Shown piece after piece: positions 21,400-34,097 of a stretch of 64,000 nucleotides of DNA. Below the pieces are notes generated by a model, which had not been told where the DNA came from, searched no databases, and was given only the letters and a program-made list of their open reading frames with translations. Location of the stretch: contig CM042020.1 of the NCBI GenBank assembly GCA_023525975.1, positions 112,391,207 through 112,455,206 on the forward strand, in the 5' to 3' direction. This DNA comes from Smallanthus sonchifolius. Taxonomy: Eukaryota > Streptophyta > Magnoliopsida > Asterales > Asteraceae. A program made the translations under genes and the position numbers. Every line of letters begins with the position of its first letter. The stretch's first letter is position 1.

Positions 21400-22956
21400 T
21401 TTTACGGGTACGTTCCTTGTAAATCATCACTATGCTTCCGTACTGTTTGATACGGGTGCCGATAGAAGTTTTATCTCTATCGACTTTAGTCCTTTTCTTG
21501 GTATAATACCCACTGCACTAGATGAGTCTTGTATGATAGAATTAGCCGACGGTAAACTAATCAAAACGGGAGAAATAATCAAAGAGTTCTCTTTAAATAT
21601 GGGTAATCATACGTTCAGCTTAGACGTAATGCCTGTGAGACTTGGAAGCTTCAACGTTGTCATCGGCATGGATTGGCTATCCAAGAACCATGCGGAGATT
21701 GTCTGTCACGAGAAGATAGTTCGCATTCCTCTCCTAGACAGTGAAACCCTGACCATTCAGGGAGAAAAGAGCGGAGCCACCTTAAGAATTATCACATGCA
21801 TGAAGGCTCGGAAGTACTTAAGAAAGGGATATCATGCTATTCTAGCTCACGTGAGAAAAGAAGCCAACGAAGAAACAACTTGCTGACATACTGATCGTAT
21901 GAGACTGCCCATAAGTCTTCCCCGAAGACTTGCCTGGACTTCCGCCATCAAGACAATATGAGTTTCGTATCGATCCGGTACCCGAAGCAGCACCGATCGC
22001 ACGATCGCCATACAGGCTTGCACCATCTGAAATGCAAGAACTATCCAATCAGTTACAAGAATGATTGGATAAAGGATTTATTAGACCGAGTTTCTCGCCA
22101 TGTAGAGCTCCGGTTTTGTTCGTGAAGAAGAAAGATGGAACTTTTAGGGTGTGTCTCGATTATCGAGAATTAAACAAATTAACGGTAAAGAATCGGTATC
22201 CACTTCCAAGGATAGATGATTTGTTCGATCAGTTGCAAGGTTCTAGCTTCTACTCTAAAATCGACTTACATTCAGGATACCATCAACTGAGAATCCAAGA
22301 GGAAGACATCCCCAAGACTGCATTTAGGACTCGTTACGGCCACTACGAGTTCCTAGTCATGCCTTTTGGGTTGATCAACGCACCAGCTGTATTCATGAAA
22401 CTCATGAATAGGGTCTGCAAGCCTTATTTGGATAAGTTCGTGATTGTATTTATCGATGATATTTTAATATACCCACGAAGCAAAGAAGAACATGAAAAAC
22501 ACTTGAAGCTTGTCTTAGAACTACTCTGAAACGAGAAACTAAATGCAAAATTCTTAAAATGTGAATTCTGGATTCGAGAAGTGCATTTCCTCGGTCACGT
22601 GATCAATAACAAGGGCATACATGTGGATCCATCTAAAATAGAAGCCATCAAGAATTAGGAAGCACCGAGGACTCCGACCGAGGTGCGACAATTCTTAGGT
22701 CTAGCTGGCTATTATAGACGCTTTATCGAGAATTTTTCCAAAATAGCCCAGGCTTTGACGACCTTAACTCAGAAAGAAAAGAAGTTCGACTGGAACGACA
22801 AACAAAAAGCGGCATTCCAGCTATTGAAGCAACAACAATGTTGTGCACCTATCCTATCTCTCCTAGAAGGAGTAGATAATTTCGTAGTATATTGCGATGC
22901 ATCACACCAAAGAATTGGTTGTGTCTTAATGCAAAAGGAAAAAGTCATCGCATATA
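21400..22956 (+). pseudogene. pol of element A, part 1: protease and reverse transcriptase
   Basis: The aspartic protease motif VLFDTGADRSFIS is at about 21440, followed by GMDWLSKNHAEIVC. Reverse transcriptase then shows VLFVKKKDGTFRVCLDYREL, KIDLHSGYHQL, and the active site VFIDDIL at about 22450. The RT-RNase H connection (FLGLAGYYRRFIENFSKIAQ) is at about 22690. Stops occur at 21884, 22065-region, 22528 and 22657. The frame ends in RNase H at VIAY where solo LTR D is inserted, and resumes at 47348. Confidence 0.88.
22952..22956 (+). other. Left TSD (ATATA) of solo LTR D
   Basis: ATATA here and at 47343-47347 flank 22957-47342. Removing the insertion and one copy restores continuity of the RNase H frame (..VIAY / TSRQL..). 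Confidence 0.9.
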
Positions 22957-23765
22957 TGTGACACCCACATCCCGGCTCACCCGAGATGCCGGCCACTTGT
23001 CGGATTTACCCGAGATCATACACAGTGGAAGACTTTAAAATACTATATTTATTTCATGAAACTTGTTTAATGTACATTCTAAAGAAAGTACAAACATTCC
23101 TATTCTAATGCCAGTTTGTCAGAGGGTGTCAGATAGCCTGCCAGATGCTCTACTCAAGCCCCTTGTCTCGGCTATAGGAGCCTACATCTTTACCTGATAC
23201 ACATCCTTAAACATATGTCAGCTTACGCTGGTGAGTTCTGAGTTTTAGTAAAAAATTTCTTTGACCTTTGTCTTATTCAAAAATGGATTTATATGACACG
23301 CATTAAAAACATCACATTAACTTATTGCCCAAACATAATACTTTAAACCTGCACACTTGTCTCTCCGAGGTCACGTTAACCTCCAAGCGGTCGTCACCAC
23401 TTATACATACCATTGCACAAGGTGTCTATACTACATTCCATAAATGAATGCAGTACTTCTCCGCGTCTATCTAAGTTGCAAGATATTATGTGGCATTTGA
23501 CCAGACGTGGTAAAATCTTTTCTTTCTTTACAGACCAATATGGTCACAATATTCCACATGGCAAAACATGCCAAAACTCTCTCTCTCTCTTTCTTTTTAC
23601 TCTTTTGTCAAGACCTCTGCTAGTCAAGGTAAAGCCCTGACTTCTCTGCCATTACTTATCTAGGCACACCATGATAAGTTCTAAAACGTTTTACGTGTCA
23701 AAACCATTTTCTTTCTCATAATCTTTTCTTTTATGAAATCATACCAAAAGGCAAGTATTCATTTC

Positions 23766-23986
23766 TGTAACATCCCTGATTGTTCCTTATATTTGTTTTA
23801 ATATAATAAACAATATTTCAAAACCATTTCTAGTGCAAAACCTTATGCCATCCTTGCAAACATTTCAATTTCAAGGTTTCACCAATACAATTCCATAAAT
23901 TGAGATTTTACATATAAACATACATTTATTTCTATTAAGTTAAATTCGAATATAAAAGACTTCAATGATGTATGATCACTCCTCTT

Positions 23987-24031
<45 letters not shown>

Positions 24032-26781
24032 ATATATTACATATACAATATATGTATATAAGTTTTTATAAAAAAAATACATATATTAATACATTACTAC
24101 ACTTAAATTTATATATTTTCTAAAGTTTATAAAATATTAAGCTTTCAAACAAAAATCAATTTATAAATATGTAAATAATTTCTATTCAAATAAACTAACT
24201 TGATCCCTTGAACTTGAACCCTTGAACTTGAACCCCTACTTTCGTAATTGGACCCTTTGACCACAATTTTGACCCCCCATTCATCACATTTGATTTATTT
24301 TGACCGTTAAAGTCAAACAGTCCTAAATTCCTTGCAAATCGAAGCTGAAATCGATCAAACCAAATTGATAGGGGTTTTCCATGTTTGCACAACCGAGTAC
24401 CGGCTATATCTAGACCCGTTTAACACTTCAATTCAATCAATTCTCGCAGTCAATTCAAAATTCGAATGGTTTGACTTCTCAGGGTCAAACCGAGCCAAAT
24501 CAGTTTCCAATCAAGCAATTAACGCGTTTTGGAATCCGCAAATCATGCTCAATCAACCCTAGTATGATTTCAGACCACACTCGCGACCAGGTTCACCCTC
24601 AAATCAATTGAATTAACGTGTAATTCGCCTCGGCAGCTGTCTTCCTCAAATCCAAATCGAATCGTGTAATTAAGATAAAATTGAACGAATTAGAATACCC
24701 TCACACCTTCGCATAGACCTTTACAAACTCCCTAAACACTCCATCGATCCTCATTACACTTCTACCTTCCGATCAAGCAACAAGAACTTCGGATCTGAAC
24801 TCTTAGCCGGCAGCCTTCAATACCCAACCAAATCAGGTAAGGGTTACATCGTTCGATTCGTTTTTACTCATACATCGAAAGCCCCTTATCAAATTATAGA
24901 AACCAATTCAAATCAGGTTCGATTTCTGTCAATCCTTTAACCCTGTTCTTACGAATATAAAAGGAGATTTCGATTTGATTCAGTTATCGCTTATAAACAT
25001 TTGGTTTCCATTATATGACAGCGAAACCACCTAGCCCAGCAGGTAAGCCACTGCAAACCCACACGCAACGAATTTTTGCGCGTTTCCCCTTGACCAGAAC
25101 CGGCTCCTGTTTGGTTTGCTGTTAAAACCCAATCCACCGGGAATTATACGCGGCCTAGTCCCTGGTCCAGCGGTAACACTCGCATCCCCCTCGGGAACCA
25201 CCCGGGTGGCCTGATCCTTTTTTAAACCCATTTTTAATGCACCAAATTTTCTATAAAAATTATTTCTATAAATTCAATATCTATAGAACAGATTAATAAA
25301 ATAATTAGCAATTTTAATCATAAAACAATCATTTTTACAATTTAAATTGTTTAGAATCCTTTCTTTTTCAATATAAAAAAATCATTTCTAAGCATTTTAA
25401 ATTAAATTATTTACAATTTTTAATCAAGTATTTAAAATACTTTACCATTTCATAAAAACATTTTTTTATAAATCATTTAATTATTTAAATAGGGTTTAAA
25501 CCCTATTTAAACAAATAAAACTTTTCTAAATGAATACATATTTACATTTTTCATTCTTTTTAGAACATACCCTTTTATGAATAAATAAAAGAGAAGTTAT
25601 TTACTTTTATTATCCTTTTTACACTAATAAACCATTTAGGGTTTAAAAATTTAATTAGTATAACTCCTTAATTATATATACTAGTTTATAGTTACACCAT
25701 ATTTTGACACATTTTCATGAATAAATAAATTTATTTATTTAAATCATATTTGAATAAATATAATCCACACTACTCTTTCTAAATAAATAAATAAAAAAAT
25801 TTATTTAATTTATTTGATTATTTCAAACCTAAACCCTAAGTCCACTACATTTCTATACTAAATTCCTATTCAAATACAAACACAAACATATCATTTACAT
25901 GTTATGACACAAACCCATTGTACAAGTCCCCACACTCAATTCCGTTGAAACCCTAGACTCTACCTTAGACATTGTGCATATCATTAATTCAAATTCATAC
26001 TATTTCACTCTAGGTCAAACCTAGTGACTTGCAAAACACTTGTGCTACCCAAAGCTCGTGTTAACTACTACATTTGATACAAGTGATTTTACATAGCCCC
26101 TTTTCCTTTTTGTACACTTTTGGGGTGAAACATGATATTCAATAAACTCTATTTGCAATTACACACGTACAATTCTACAATATGATCATATGTGTTTATT
26201 TGTGCTTTATGCTTGAATGCTATTTGTTAAGGCTACATATACATGACACACTAGTGCAATAGTTAACTCGTTACATCAGGATAACCTTTGTGTTATGCCC
26301 TACATCAGGATAACATGTGTTGTTATACCGATAACATGTGTTGTTATGCCCTACATTAGGATAACATGTGTTGTTATGCCCTTCAGCTACAATGTTTGAT
26401 CTGTGCACCTAGCTTAACTTAGATTCTCCATAAATGTTTTATAAACCATGTGTCATACGAATTGTACACAAAACATTGAACCTTATTTGTGGTGTCAAAA
26501 CCTATGTATGCTCACCAACTATTTTTAGTTGACCTCGTTTTTATCATGTTTCAGGTACGAATGTATGAGTTGATCAAGTTGCTTTCACATAGGAATGAGG
26601 ACCTAGTTTTAAACTTAATAAAGATATTCATCTATTTTTGATTCCTGTAAATGTTGTACTCGATTACTTGAACTATGAAATGAAATTGGTTATTTAATTA
26701 TTTCAACTTTAGTAAACCATGAGCTTATAAATAGTCTACATGTCCCGCCATGATGTTTCCGCCGTCGGTTGGGGTGTGACA
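23766..26781 (+). mobile_element. Solo LTR E (gypsy), TSD ATTTC
   Basis: It starts TGTAACATCCCTGATTG and ends CGGTTGGGGTGTGACA. The TSD is ATTTC at 23761-23765 and 26782-26786. The size is 3.0 kb with no internal region. It is the same family as LTR K. It holds a (TA)n tract at 23990-24040, tRNA-like modules at 25025-25215 (AGCCCAGCAGGTAAG; TGGTCCAGCGGTAACAC), and four GGATAACATGTGTTGTTATG-like repeats at 26270-26390. Confidence 0.88.
26270..26395 (+). repeat. ~30-bp palindromic repeats in LTR E
   Basis: Four copies of the type GGATAACATGTGTTGTTATG followed by CCCTACATTA occur. Each contains ATAAC..GTTAT as a stem. LTR K has the equivalent at 9110-9170 (ATAACCCGCAGGTTAT, ATAACACCTAGTGTTAT). 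Confidence 0.7.
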
Positions 26782-26815
26782 ATTTCTTTCTTTCTTTCTC
26801 TCTCTTTCTTTCAAA
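26782..26815 (+). repeat. (TTTC)n simple repeat
   Basis: TTTC/TCTC units follow the solo LTR E junction and belong to LTR D. Confidence 0.8.
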
Positions 26816-27544
26816 CTCTGTCTTTATCTTAAATCCTTGTAAAGGTTTCCCTATGGTATATTAAAGAAGATAAGGTGATTATCTTTCCAGAGTAGTACCT
26901 CCAACAGAAATGTTCCTAGGAAAGAATGACGGGCCCAGGAGGGATTTATACACCACTCTTTCCTTAGACAGAATATTATGTTTGTCAGATAACTATACCG
27001 GTCGGATGGTTACCCAACACTTCTTTGATATCTCATGAATACTTCGTTACTCGGTTTAAGATTTAAACATATTTTATACATAACCTCTTGCAACATAAAT
27101 GTTTTCCCAAATTTTTAAATCAAGGTATATATCATTTTATGTAAATATTTCTAGCATGCATACCGGCCCAAAACATTTAAAGTAAAACATAAAAAAGGGC
27201 CTCATAGAACTCACCTCTAACTTCTTCCTCTTTCGGATAATTTTTACTTTGCTACTGTTTTCAGCACAACGACTTGGATCTAGGTCCTAAGTTATTATAA
27301 CATTTCGTAATGACAAGTTCCTAACTTAGTGAAAGTAACCAAGTCATTAGGAACTAGTTGGAACCTTACCTCAGAACTATCTACTGCGTATTGGGGCTGA
27401 AAGACTGGAAACCGGATTTCTTTACGTGAACCGGGGCTTTTAGGCACGCTTCTCTAGGTAATGTGTGTGTTTTGTGAGTGTGGTTTATGCTGAATTGTGT
27501 CTAAAAATGATCTCAAGGCCCAACTATTTATAGATTTCCCGTCG

Positions 27545-27594
27545 GGTCCATAGCGGACCGTTATACACATGGATGTCGGTCCGACATTCATATG
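27545..27594. repeat. Palindromic array of LTR D (split by G and H)
   Basis: The unit TAGCGGACCGTTAT..ATGTCGGTCCG begins here. Further copies are at 36675-36710 (TAGCGAACCGCTAT..GTCGGTCTG), 47060-47097 and 47175-47215. Element G inserted after the first unit and element H after the second. The GGACCG core and its near-inverted partner CGGTCCG give two ways to pair. Confidence 0.6.
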
Positions 27595-28064
27595 TGTAAG
27601 GCCCTAAACCCGGGATGCCTCACTTGTTGGATTTACTTATTCACAAACAGTTCTTAACTTGAATATCACATAACGCAGCGGAATCATTCATTCATCATAA
27701 TTAAAACTTGTTCATACATGCGGAAGTGTAACGTTATCAAATACATAAACATAACATAAACAACTTATAACGGGATGCCAGTCTTCATATCATCCGGGTA
27801 ACTCCTTTCGCTTGCCAAGCATCACCGTCTATCATCATAACCTGCCCTTAACCTGAATGTGCATACTAAAAAGTCAGCTACGCTGGTGAGTTCTAGCTTT
27901 ACATAAAACCTTAACATAAACATTTTTCCAAAAACATAACATACATTTGTTTAACAAAAGCTTACGTAAAACATGCAATAACTTAACATCATCATAACAT
28001 CGTAACATAAGTCAACATAAACCAAATCTGCGCCTTCTTGTAACCGTCAATTACATACCTCGCA

Positions 28065-28315
28065 TACCAGCGGATGAACTTAAGGCTCGTTACCTCTAAG
28101 TCATCCGTCACACAGGACCCCTAAGGCTCGTTACCTCTAGGTGGACCAAACATATGTCTCCTAAGGCTCGTTACCTCTAGGTTGACCAAACATACGTCTC
28201 CTAAGGCTCGTTACCTCTACGTAGACCAAAACATACGTCTCCTAAGGCTCGTTACCTCTAGGTAGACCAAAACATACGTCTCCTAAGGCTCGTTACCTCT
28301 AGGTAGACCAAAACA
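28065..28315. repeat. Array I: ~40-bp stem-loop repeats in G's 3' LTR
   Basis: Six to seven units read CCTAAGGCTCGTTACCTCTAGG followed by TAGACCAAAACATACGT (given here in two parts). The first part folds as CCTA.AGG / CCT.TAGG around a CTCGTTA loop. The units look CRISPR-like in spacing but lie in an LTR. The same array is in the other LTR (34905-34980 and 35180-35415). Confidence 0.8.
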
Positions 28316-28904
28316 TAACTTAGGCACTATTTCCCCGCAAGGAATAGTACCTTCCATCGGGATCCTGGTAATCCCATGGGTGACCGTCGTCACCCCATCA
28401 TCAACCAGTTGTACAACCGTTAGCCAGCCACAAAGCCCCCCCGTAAGGTGAGGCCAATACATACATACATACCTAAGCTCCCGTAGGAACTCGTGGCAGA
28501 TTCGTTCATTCGTGACTTTCAAAAACCTTTACCTCATTTTAGTTAAAGCATTAGTACGTTTTATTAAACAAAACATCATCTCTTTCGTAAACCTTTCGTA
28601 AACTTCATTTGGAAAAACATTTCATAAACATCATCTCGTAAACATCATTTCGTAAACATCGTTTCGTAAACCTCATTTCAAACATCATTCCGTATGTATG
28701 CACACCAACCCAAAAACATTTAATTAAAACATTTAAAAGAGGGCTTCTAGAACTCACCTTATAAGCTAGTCTCGGTTGTACTAAACAAAGGCCCAACAAC
28801 GTCACTTCCGATCTGAATTGATTAGTTAAATACACATCAGACCCAATCCCGACTCTAACAGTTTAACCTTCTAAACATACTAACTTTACTTAAGCAACCT
28901 GATG

Positions 28905-29055
28905 TATGCGCACTTAGCAAGTGCGCAGACCCTGATTCCGATAAGTACGCAGGATCCTCTTCCTGCGTACTTGATAAGTACGCAGTGCCCTCTTCCTGCG
29001 TACTTGATAAGTACGCAGGACCTGCTCCGTGCGCACTTGATAAGTACGCACGATC
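28905..29055. repeat. Array II: TGCGyACTT..AAGTrCGCA hairpins in G's 3' LTR
   Basis: Palindromes include TGCGCACTTAGCAAGTGCGC and TGCGTACTTGATAAGTACGC (twice or more), spaced about 33 bp. They lie about 360-500 bp downstream of the TATA box in element sense, so inside the transcribed leader. The 5' LTR counterpart is at 36020-36180. Confidence 0.85.
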
Positions 29056-29518
29056 TGTTTCTTAGCAAAACCCTAACTTTCGCATTCCGGTCTGATCACG
29101 TCAAGATCCCGAACCTGTTTACATTCAAAACGTTTGTTTTCCATTAAGGAACTCAAATCTATGTTTATCTTTCAGTTTTTTCCTTGAAAACGTTACTTTT
29201 TCACCCAAAACCCGAAAAACCCAAAAACGAACAAAAACTCAGATTTAGGCCCGATCGTTACCTGAATCGATTTTCTGATCCGGAGGTTCTTCTCACGAGC
29301 TATGGAGAAACACTTTGCTGAAATGTCGGGTCGATCCGCCAACTTTCTCTCTCTATGGTTTCTCTCTCTAGAACTTGCAAATGAGAGAAATGATGGAGAC
29401 CTTGGCTATTTATAGGGGAGGCTCCCCTTCCAGCCCGCCGACCCATCCGGCCCAACCCGACATGCCTTGTTTGTTTATTTCGTCATTTTAACTATCGTTT
29501 TATTTTTGGGATGTTACA

Positions 29519-29535
29519 AGTCTACCCCCCTTACA
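29519..29535 (-). other. Polypurine tract of element G
   Basis: In element sense TTGTAAGGGGGGTAGAC directly precedes the 3' LTR. It is the primer for plus-strand DNA synthesis. Confidence 0.8.
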
Positions 29536-29558
29536 ATAGGTTTCGTCCCCGAAACCTA

Positions 29559-29882
29559 TCATAAGTCAAATAGATGAGGGTAGTACGACTCCCTCATCTC
29601 CTTCTCCGTTTCCCAAGTGGCTTCCGATCCCTTTCGATGTTTCCATTGGACTTTAACCAATTGGATAATCTTATTACGCAAACGCTTCTCCTTCTTGTCT
29701 AAGATGGCCACGGGTTCTTTGATGTAATTAAGGCTGTTGTCGACCTCGATGTCAGTAAGTGGTACGTGAACTGATTCATCCGCCAAACACTTTCGCAAGT
29801 GTGATACATAGAAGGTAGGATGAATCCCACTTAACTCATCAGGCAACTCTAACCGATAAGCGACTTCACCAACCCGTGCCAT
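29559..29882 (-). pseudogene. pol of element G: post-integrase region with chromodomain-like end
   Basis: This 107-codon frame contains VGEVAYRLELPDELSG, FYVSHLRKCLADESVHVPL, and ends LVKVQWKHRKGSEATWETE..YPHLFDL. The last motif is the chromodomain-like end thought to steer chromovirus integration. It is separated from the integrase frame by a frameshift near 29900, so it would not be made as part of pol. Confidence 0.85.
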
Positions 29883-29911
29883 TATCCTGAATGGTCCGAC
29901 AAACCTCGGAC

Positions 29912-31048
29912 TTAACTTTCCTCTCTTCCTGAATCGTATGATCCTTTCGAGGGTGACACTTTCAACATTACTCTGTCCCCAACATCAAACTTAATAGGCC
30001 TTCGTCGTTTATCCGCATAGGACTTCTGACAATCTTGTGCGGCCTTCATTCTTGCTTTGATTTGATCGAACCTTTTCGACGTTTCTCTTACGACTTCAAG
30101 ACTTCCTAATTCCTTTTGTCCAATCTCACCCCAACAAACCGGGGTCCTGCATCTTCTCCCATACAACATTTCGTAAGGCGGCATGCCTATCGTCGTGTGA
30201 TGACTATTGTTGTAGGAGAATTCGGCTAACGGCAGATGACTGTCCCAACTGCCGCCAAAATCGATAATACAAGCACGAAGCATATCCTCCAATGTCTGAA
30301 TGGTCCTTTCGGACTGACCATCCGTTTGTGGATGGTATGCCGTGCTGATATTAAGCCTCGTGTCCATCGCCTCGTGAAATCTTTTCCAGAACCTCGATGT
30401 GAATCGTGTGTCCCGGTCAGATACGATCGTCAAAGGCATCCCATGCCGTGCTACTACTTCGTTAATAAATACTTCCGCTAACCTTTCTGACAAGAACGTC
30501 TCGCGAATAGGTAGGAAATGAGCACTCTTCGTTAAACGGTCCACAATTACCCAAATGGTGTCATGACCTTTAGCTGTGCGAGGTAGCTTGGTTATGAAGT
30601 CCATGGTAATGTGTTCCCACTTCCATTCCGGTATATCAAGTGGTTGAATCTTTCCATACGGTTTCTGGTGTTCGGCCTTTACTTGCGAGCAAGTCAAGCA
30701 CTTGCTTACGTACTTTGTCATTTCATGCTTCATTCCAGGCCACCAGTATTCCTTCCTTAGATCTTGGTACATTTTATTGATACCAGGATGGTTAGAGTAC
30801 CGAGACTTATGAGCCTCTTCCAAGATTTTGGTTCTAAGCTCGCCACTCATAGGTATCCATACCCATCCAAAACGTGTCCTAACACCAAGGGTGTTATACT
30901 CCAACTCGTCCTGTTGGCCAACCATCCTTTCCTTCTTTATGTTTTCTTCCTTAAGTGCTTCATCTTGAGCTCTTTCAATTTCCCTCATCACATCAGATGT
31001 TACCACCAATTGGGAAGCTTTCACTCTAATAGGAGCAGACATATCCTT
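29912..31048 (-). pseudogene. pol of element G: integrase
   Basis: The zinc-binding HHCC region reads HKSRYSNHPGINKMYQDL..KCLTCSQVKAEH. The catalytic core shows MDFITKLPRTAKGHD, IVSDRDTRFTSRFW and TDGQSERTIQTLEDML, with the D, D and E residues intact. A TGA separates it from RNase H: ADALS is followed by a stop where relatives have Arg, consistent with CGA to TGA. It ends in a frameshift after LKVSPSKGSYDSG. Confidence 0.88.
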
Positions 31049-32131
31049 TCAGCTTAGAGCGTCAGCCACCACGTTTGCCTTTCCAGGATGGTATATTATT
31101 TCACAGTCATAGTCTTTCAACAGTTCCAACCATCGCCTCTGCCTCATATTAAGTTCCTTTTGTTCGAAGAAGTACTTCAAACTTTTGTGGTCGGAGTAAA
31201 TAGTAAACTTCACCCCGTAAAGGTAGTGCCTCCAGATTTTCAATGCGAATACGACAGCAGCAGGTTCCAAATCGTGAGTCGGATAATTAGCTTCGTGAAT
31301 CTTCAACTGCCGTGACGCATACTCGATCACTCTCCCGCGTTGCATCAACACGCATCCTAATCCCTGACCCGAAGCGTCAGAGTATACCACTAAGTCTTCA
31401 TTGCCCTCGGGAAGGGCCAAGACTGGGGCTTTGGTTAGCTTCTCCTTCAACTCCTTAAACGCTTCGTCCTGGGTTGAACCCCATTCGTACTTTACCTCCT
31501 TCCTAGTCAACTTTGTCAATGGCGAAGCTATTTTTGAGAAATCCTGGATGAATCTCCGATAGTTGCCTGCCAATCCCAAGAAACTACGGATTTCAGTTGG
31601 CGTCTTAGGAATATTCCATTCCCTTACCGTCATTATCTTCGCTGGGTCAACCATAATGCCGTTCGGGTTGATGACGTGACCTAGGAATTGGACTTCCCTA
31701 AGCCAGAACGCGCATTTAGCAAACTTAGCATACAACTTTTCCTTCTTCAGAGCCTCCAACACCTCCTTTAAGTGACATGCGTGATCACCCTCATTCTTGG
31801 AGTAGATGAGGATATCATCGATGAACACAATTACCGATCGGTCCAGCATCGGTCGACACACCCTGTTCATTAAATCCATGAACGCTGCGGGGGCGTTCGT
31901 CAATCCGAAAGACATTACGCGGAACTCGAAATGTCCATAACGCGAGCGAAATGCAGTTTTCAGTATGTCTTCTTCCCTCACCTTCAACTGATGGTACCCG
32001 GACCGAACCAATTGATCGAACAGGTCGTCGATCCTTGGTAAAGGGTACTTGTTCTTCACCGTACGTTTATTCAACTCGCGATAATCAATACACATTCTCA
32101 TCGAACCGTCTTTTTTCTTCACAAACAACAC
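31049..32131 (-). pseudogene. pol of element G: reverse transcriptase-RNase H with active-site deletion
   Basis: Reverse transcriptase reads LFVKKKDGSMRMCIDYREL..PLPRIDDLFDQL and then V-RSGYHQLK. Compared with element H, about 11 residues (QG..FSKIDL) are replaced by one Val, removing the first catalytic Asp of RT. The second motif VFIDDIL (residues ~102-108) is intact, and the connection FLGLAGNYRRFIQDFSKIA and RNase H (VVYSDASGQGLGC, YSDHKSL) follow. The deletion is in frame, so the reading frame hides a dead enzyme. Confidence 0.9.
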
Positions 32132-32265
32132 CGGAGCACCCCACGACGAGATGCTCGGTTGGATAAATCCTTTCTCAAGTCACTCGTCTAGTTGTGCCAT
32201 TAACTCTTTTATCTCCACTGGTGCTAGTCGATATGGAGACTTAGCCACGGGCTGGGCATCTGGTA

Positions 32266-32466
32266 CTAAGTCAATTCGGAATTCGATCTCTCTGTCGGGT
32301 GTATCCCAGGCAAATCCTCTGGAAACACCTCCGGGTACTCGCGTACCACGTGTACATCGTCTAGTTCCTTCACTTCCTTACACTCATCAATCACGTACAC
32401 CAGATAAGCCTCGCATCCACGCCTCAAGTAATCTGCTGCCTTAATCATCGATATGACGTTTGGCAT
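32266..32466 (-). pseudogene. pol of element G: protease-RT linker fragment
   Basis: This short frame has MIKAADYLRRGCEAYLVYV..REYPEVFPEDLPG. It corresponds to the PEVFP(E/K)DLPG linker between protease and RT. It is out of frame with both neighbours. Confidence 0.7.
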
Positions 32467-32532
32467 CGGGGCGTCACGATCTCCAAAAACCTCGACTTTG
32501 CTACCATCCGGAGCCTTGAGTCGGATTATCTT

Positions 32533-33720
32533 TCATTTGCATATAATTTGTGCTTCATTGGCAGTTAGCCAATCCATACCTAACACGACATCGAACCCAC
32601 CCAAAACCACAACAAACAACCTGATAGGGAACCTATGACCTTCTATTTTTATCGTGGAGTTGTCAACTACATCGGTCACTCTCGCAGTTCTACCCTCAGC
32701 GGTTTCTACGCTAAAGGCCCTTTCTAACTTACTCACAGTGTACTTCACTCGTTTACAAAAAGTCGCAGATATGAAACTCTTATTGGCACCCGAATCAAAT
32801 AACACAGAAACAAAAGTGTTGTCAAGGATGAACGTACCTGACGCCACGTCGGGGTCTGCCCTGGCTTGTTCTTGCGTCAGTGCGTACGCACGAGTCTTTG
32901 CTCGGGGCCTCTCTTCTTTCTTCTCTGGGCCTTTCCCTTTCCCGGTTTCACCCATTCTGGGCTTGGTGCATTCCCGGCTCATATGACCGCTTTCACCACA
33001 ATTATAACATTTAATGCCTTGCATGCATTCCCGGGAGTAGTGCCCAGTCTTGCCACATTTGTAGCACAGATTTGTCCCTATCCGACATTCACCCGTATGT
33101 CTCACCCCACATCTTCCACAGACTGTCGTCTCGCCTACCCTGGCCTGTTTGTCCCGAGCCCCAAACAACTTCCCACCCGATCGCTTAGCGGGAAAACTCA
33201 GCTTCTTCTTGGGCTCTTCAAAGGCAACGACATTCAGCGCCAGATCATCAAATACCACTCCGCTCAGTTCTACTACCGAATCGTAGGTAGTAGGGGCGTT
33301 TGCTTTAACATAGGTGCAGACCTGGTCCGGCAGCCCTTGAATGTAGCATGCAATCTTTCTTTCCTCAGTCGTGACAAGATGTGGCACTAAACGTGCCAGT
33401 TCATTGAACCGTGTGGTGTACTTCCGGTGCGTCATGCTTCCGGCCTTCAAACCCAGAAATTCCCTCTCTACCTTCTCAATCTCGTTCCTTGGGCAGAAAT
33501 TCTTGATCACCAAAGTTTTCAAGTCAGCCCACACCATCGCATCCACAACCTCGCTCCCTTTTGCTTGTCGTACACCTTCCCACCAATGGGATGCTTCCTG
33601 TCTCAAGGAGTTAGCAGCAAATTTTACAACTTGATCCGTTCGACATTCGCTCAGACGAATGGCAGCCTCCATACGAATCACCCAATCAAACGTAGCTACC
33701 GCGTCTTTCTTCCCAGTCAA
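32533..33720 (-). pseudogene. gag-protease of element G
   Basis: This 395-codon frame includes the gag core (FAANSLRQEASHWWEGV..NFCPRNEIEKVEREFL). Three Cys/His clusters follow: CGRCGVRHTGEC (201-212), then CCHC knuckles CYKCGKTGHYSREC (219-232) and CYNCGESGHMSREC (238-251). The protease motif is VLFDSGANKSFIS (D309-S-G), followed by VVLGMDWLTANEAQIIC. It lacks the normal start because of a frameshift at about 33720. Confidence 0.88.
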
Positions 33721-34097
33721 GACCGGTGGGTCACATGGGACTTATAGTCGCAACCACGGTTAAGCGGTGTGTTGATTGCCTCAGTTTTCGGGGTATCAAC
33801 CGCCGTGTTAGACCCACCTTCCCCGTTAACCTTCTTCAATACCTCAGCTAACAGACCTGGTAGAGAAGTCTTCATCAACTTTGTGAACTCTCGAGCTATA
33901 GCTGCTCTCACTTCAGGTTCAAAAGTGAAAGGTTGTTCTTCAACCAGTGTCTGCTCAGTTCCATGCACACTAACCGCCGGTTCAGTGTGAACACTTCCTT
34001 CTTCACTATACTCTTGGCGCGCCGGGGTCCTGCCGCGACCGCCGTTACGACCACCGGTACGGCCCCCACCACGCCTTCCGTTTCCTCTTCTTGCCAT
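33717..34097 (-). pseudogene. gag N-terminus of element G
   Basis: It starts MARRGNGRRGGGRTGGRNGG, a basic Gly/Arg-rich leader, then an acidic stretch and a helix-like region (REFTKLMKTSLPGLLAEVLK). It runs out of frame near 33720 just before the gag core. The start lies about 330 bp after the LTR. Confidence 0.8.

Larger units (their letters stand above)
27595..29518 (-). repeat. 3' LTR of element G (1.92 kb)
   Basis: It begins TGTAAGGCCCTAAACCCGGG and ends TTTTGGGATGTTACA (plus strand). A TATA box reads CCCTATAAATAGCC on the minus strand at 29404-29417. Array I is at 28065-28315 and array II at 28905-29055. Frames across it are not genes. Confidence 0.92.

Noticed and set aside
28065..28315. 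Regular ~40-bp repeats looking like a CRISPR array
   Set aside because: They lie in a plant retrotransposon LTR, the intervals are not unique spacers, and the same array is in the partner LTR.
32654..33747. Plus-strand frames of 70-170 codons opposite gag of element G
   Set aside because: They are antisense shadows of the conserved gag-protease frame.
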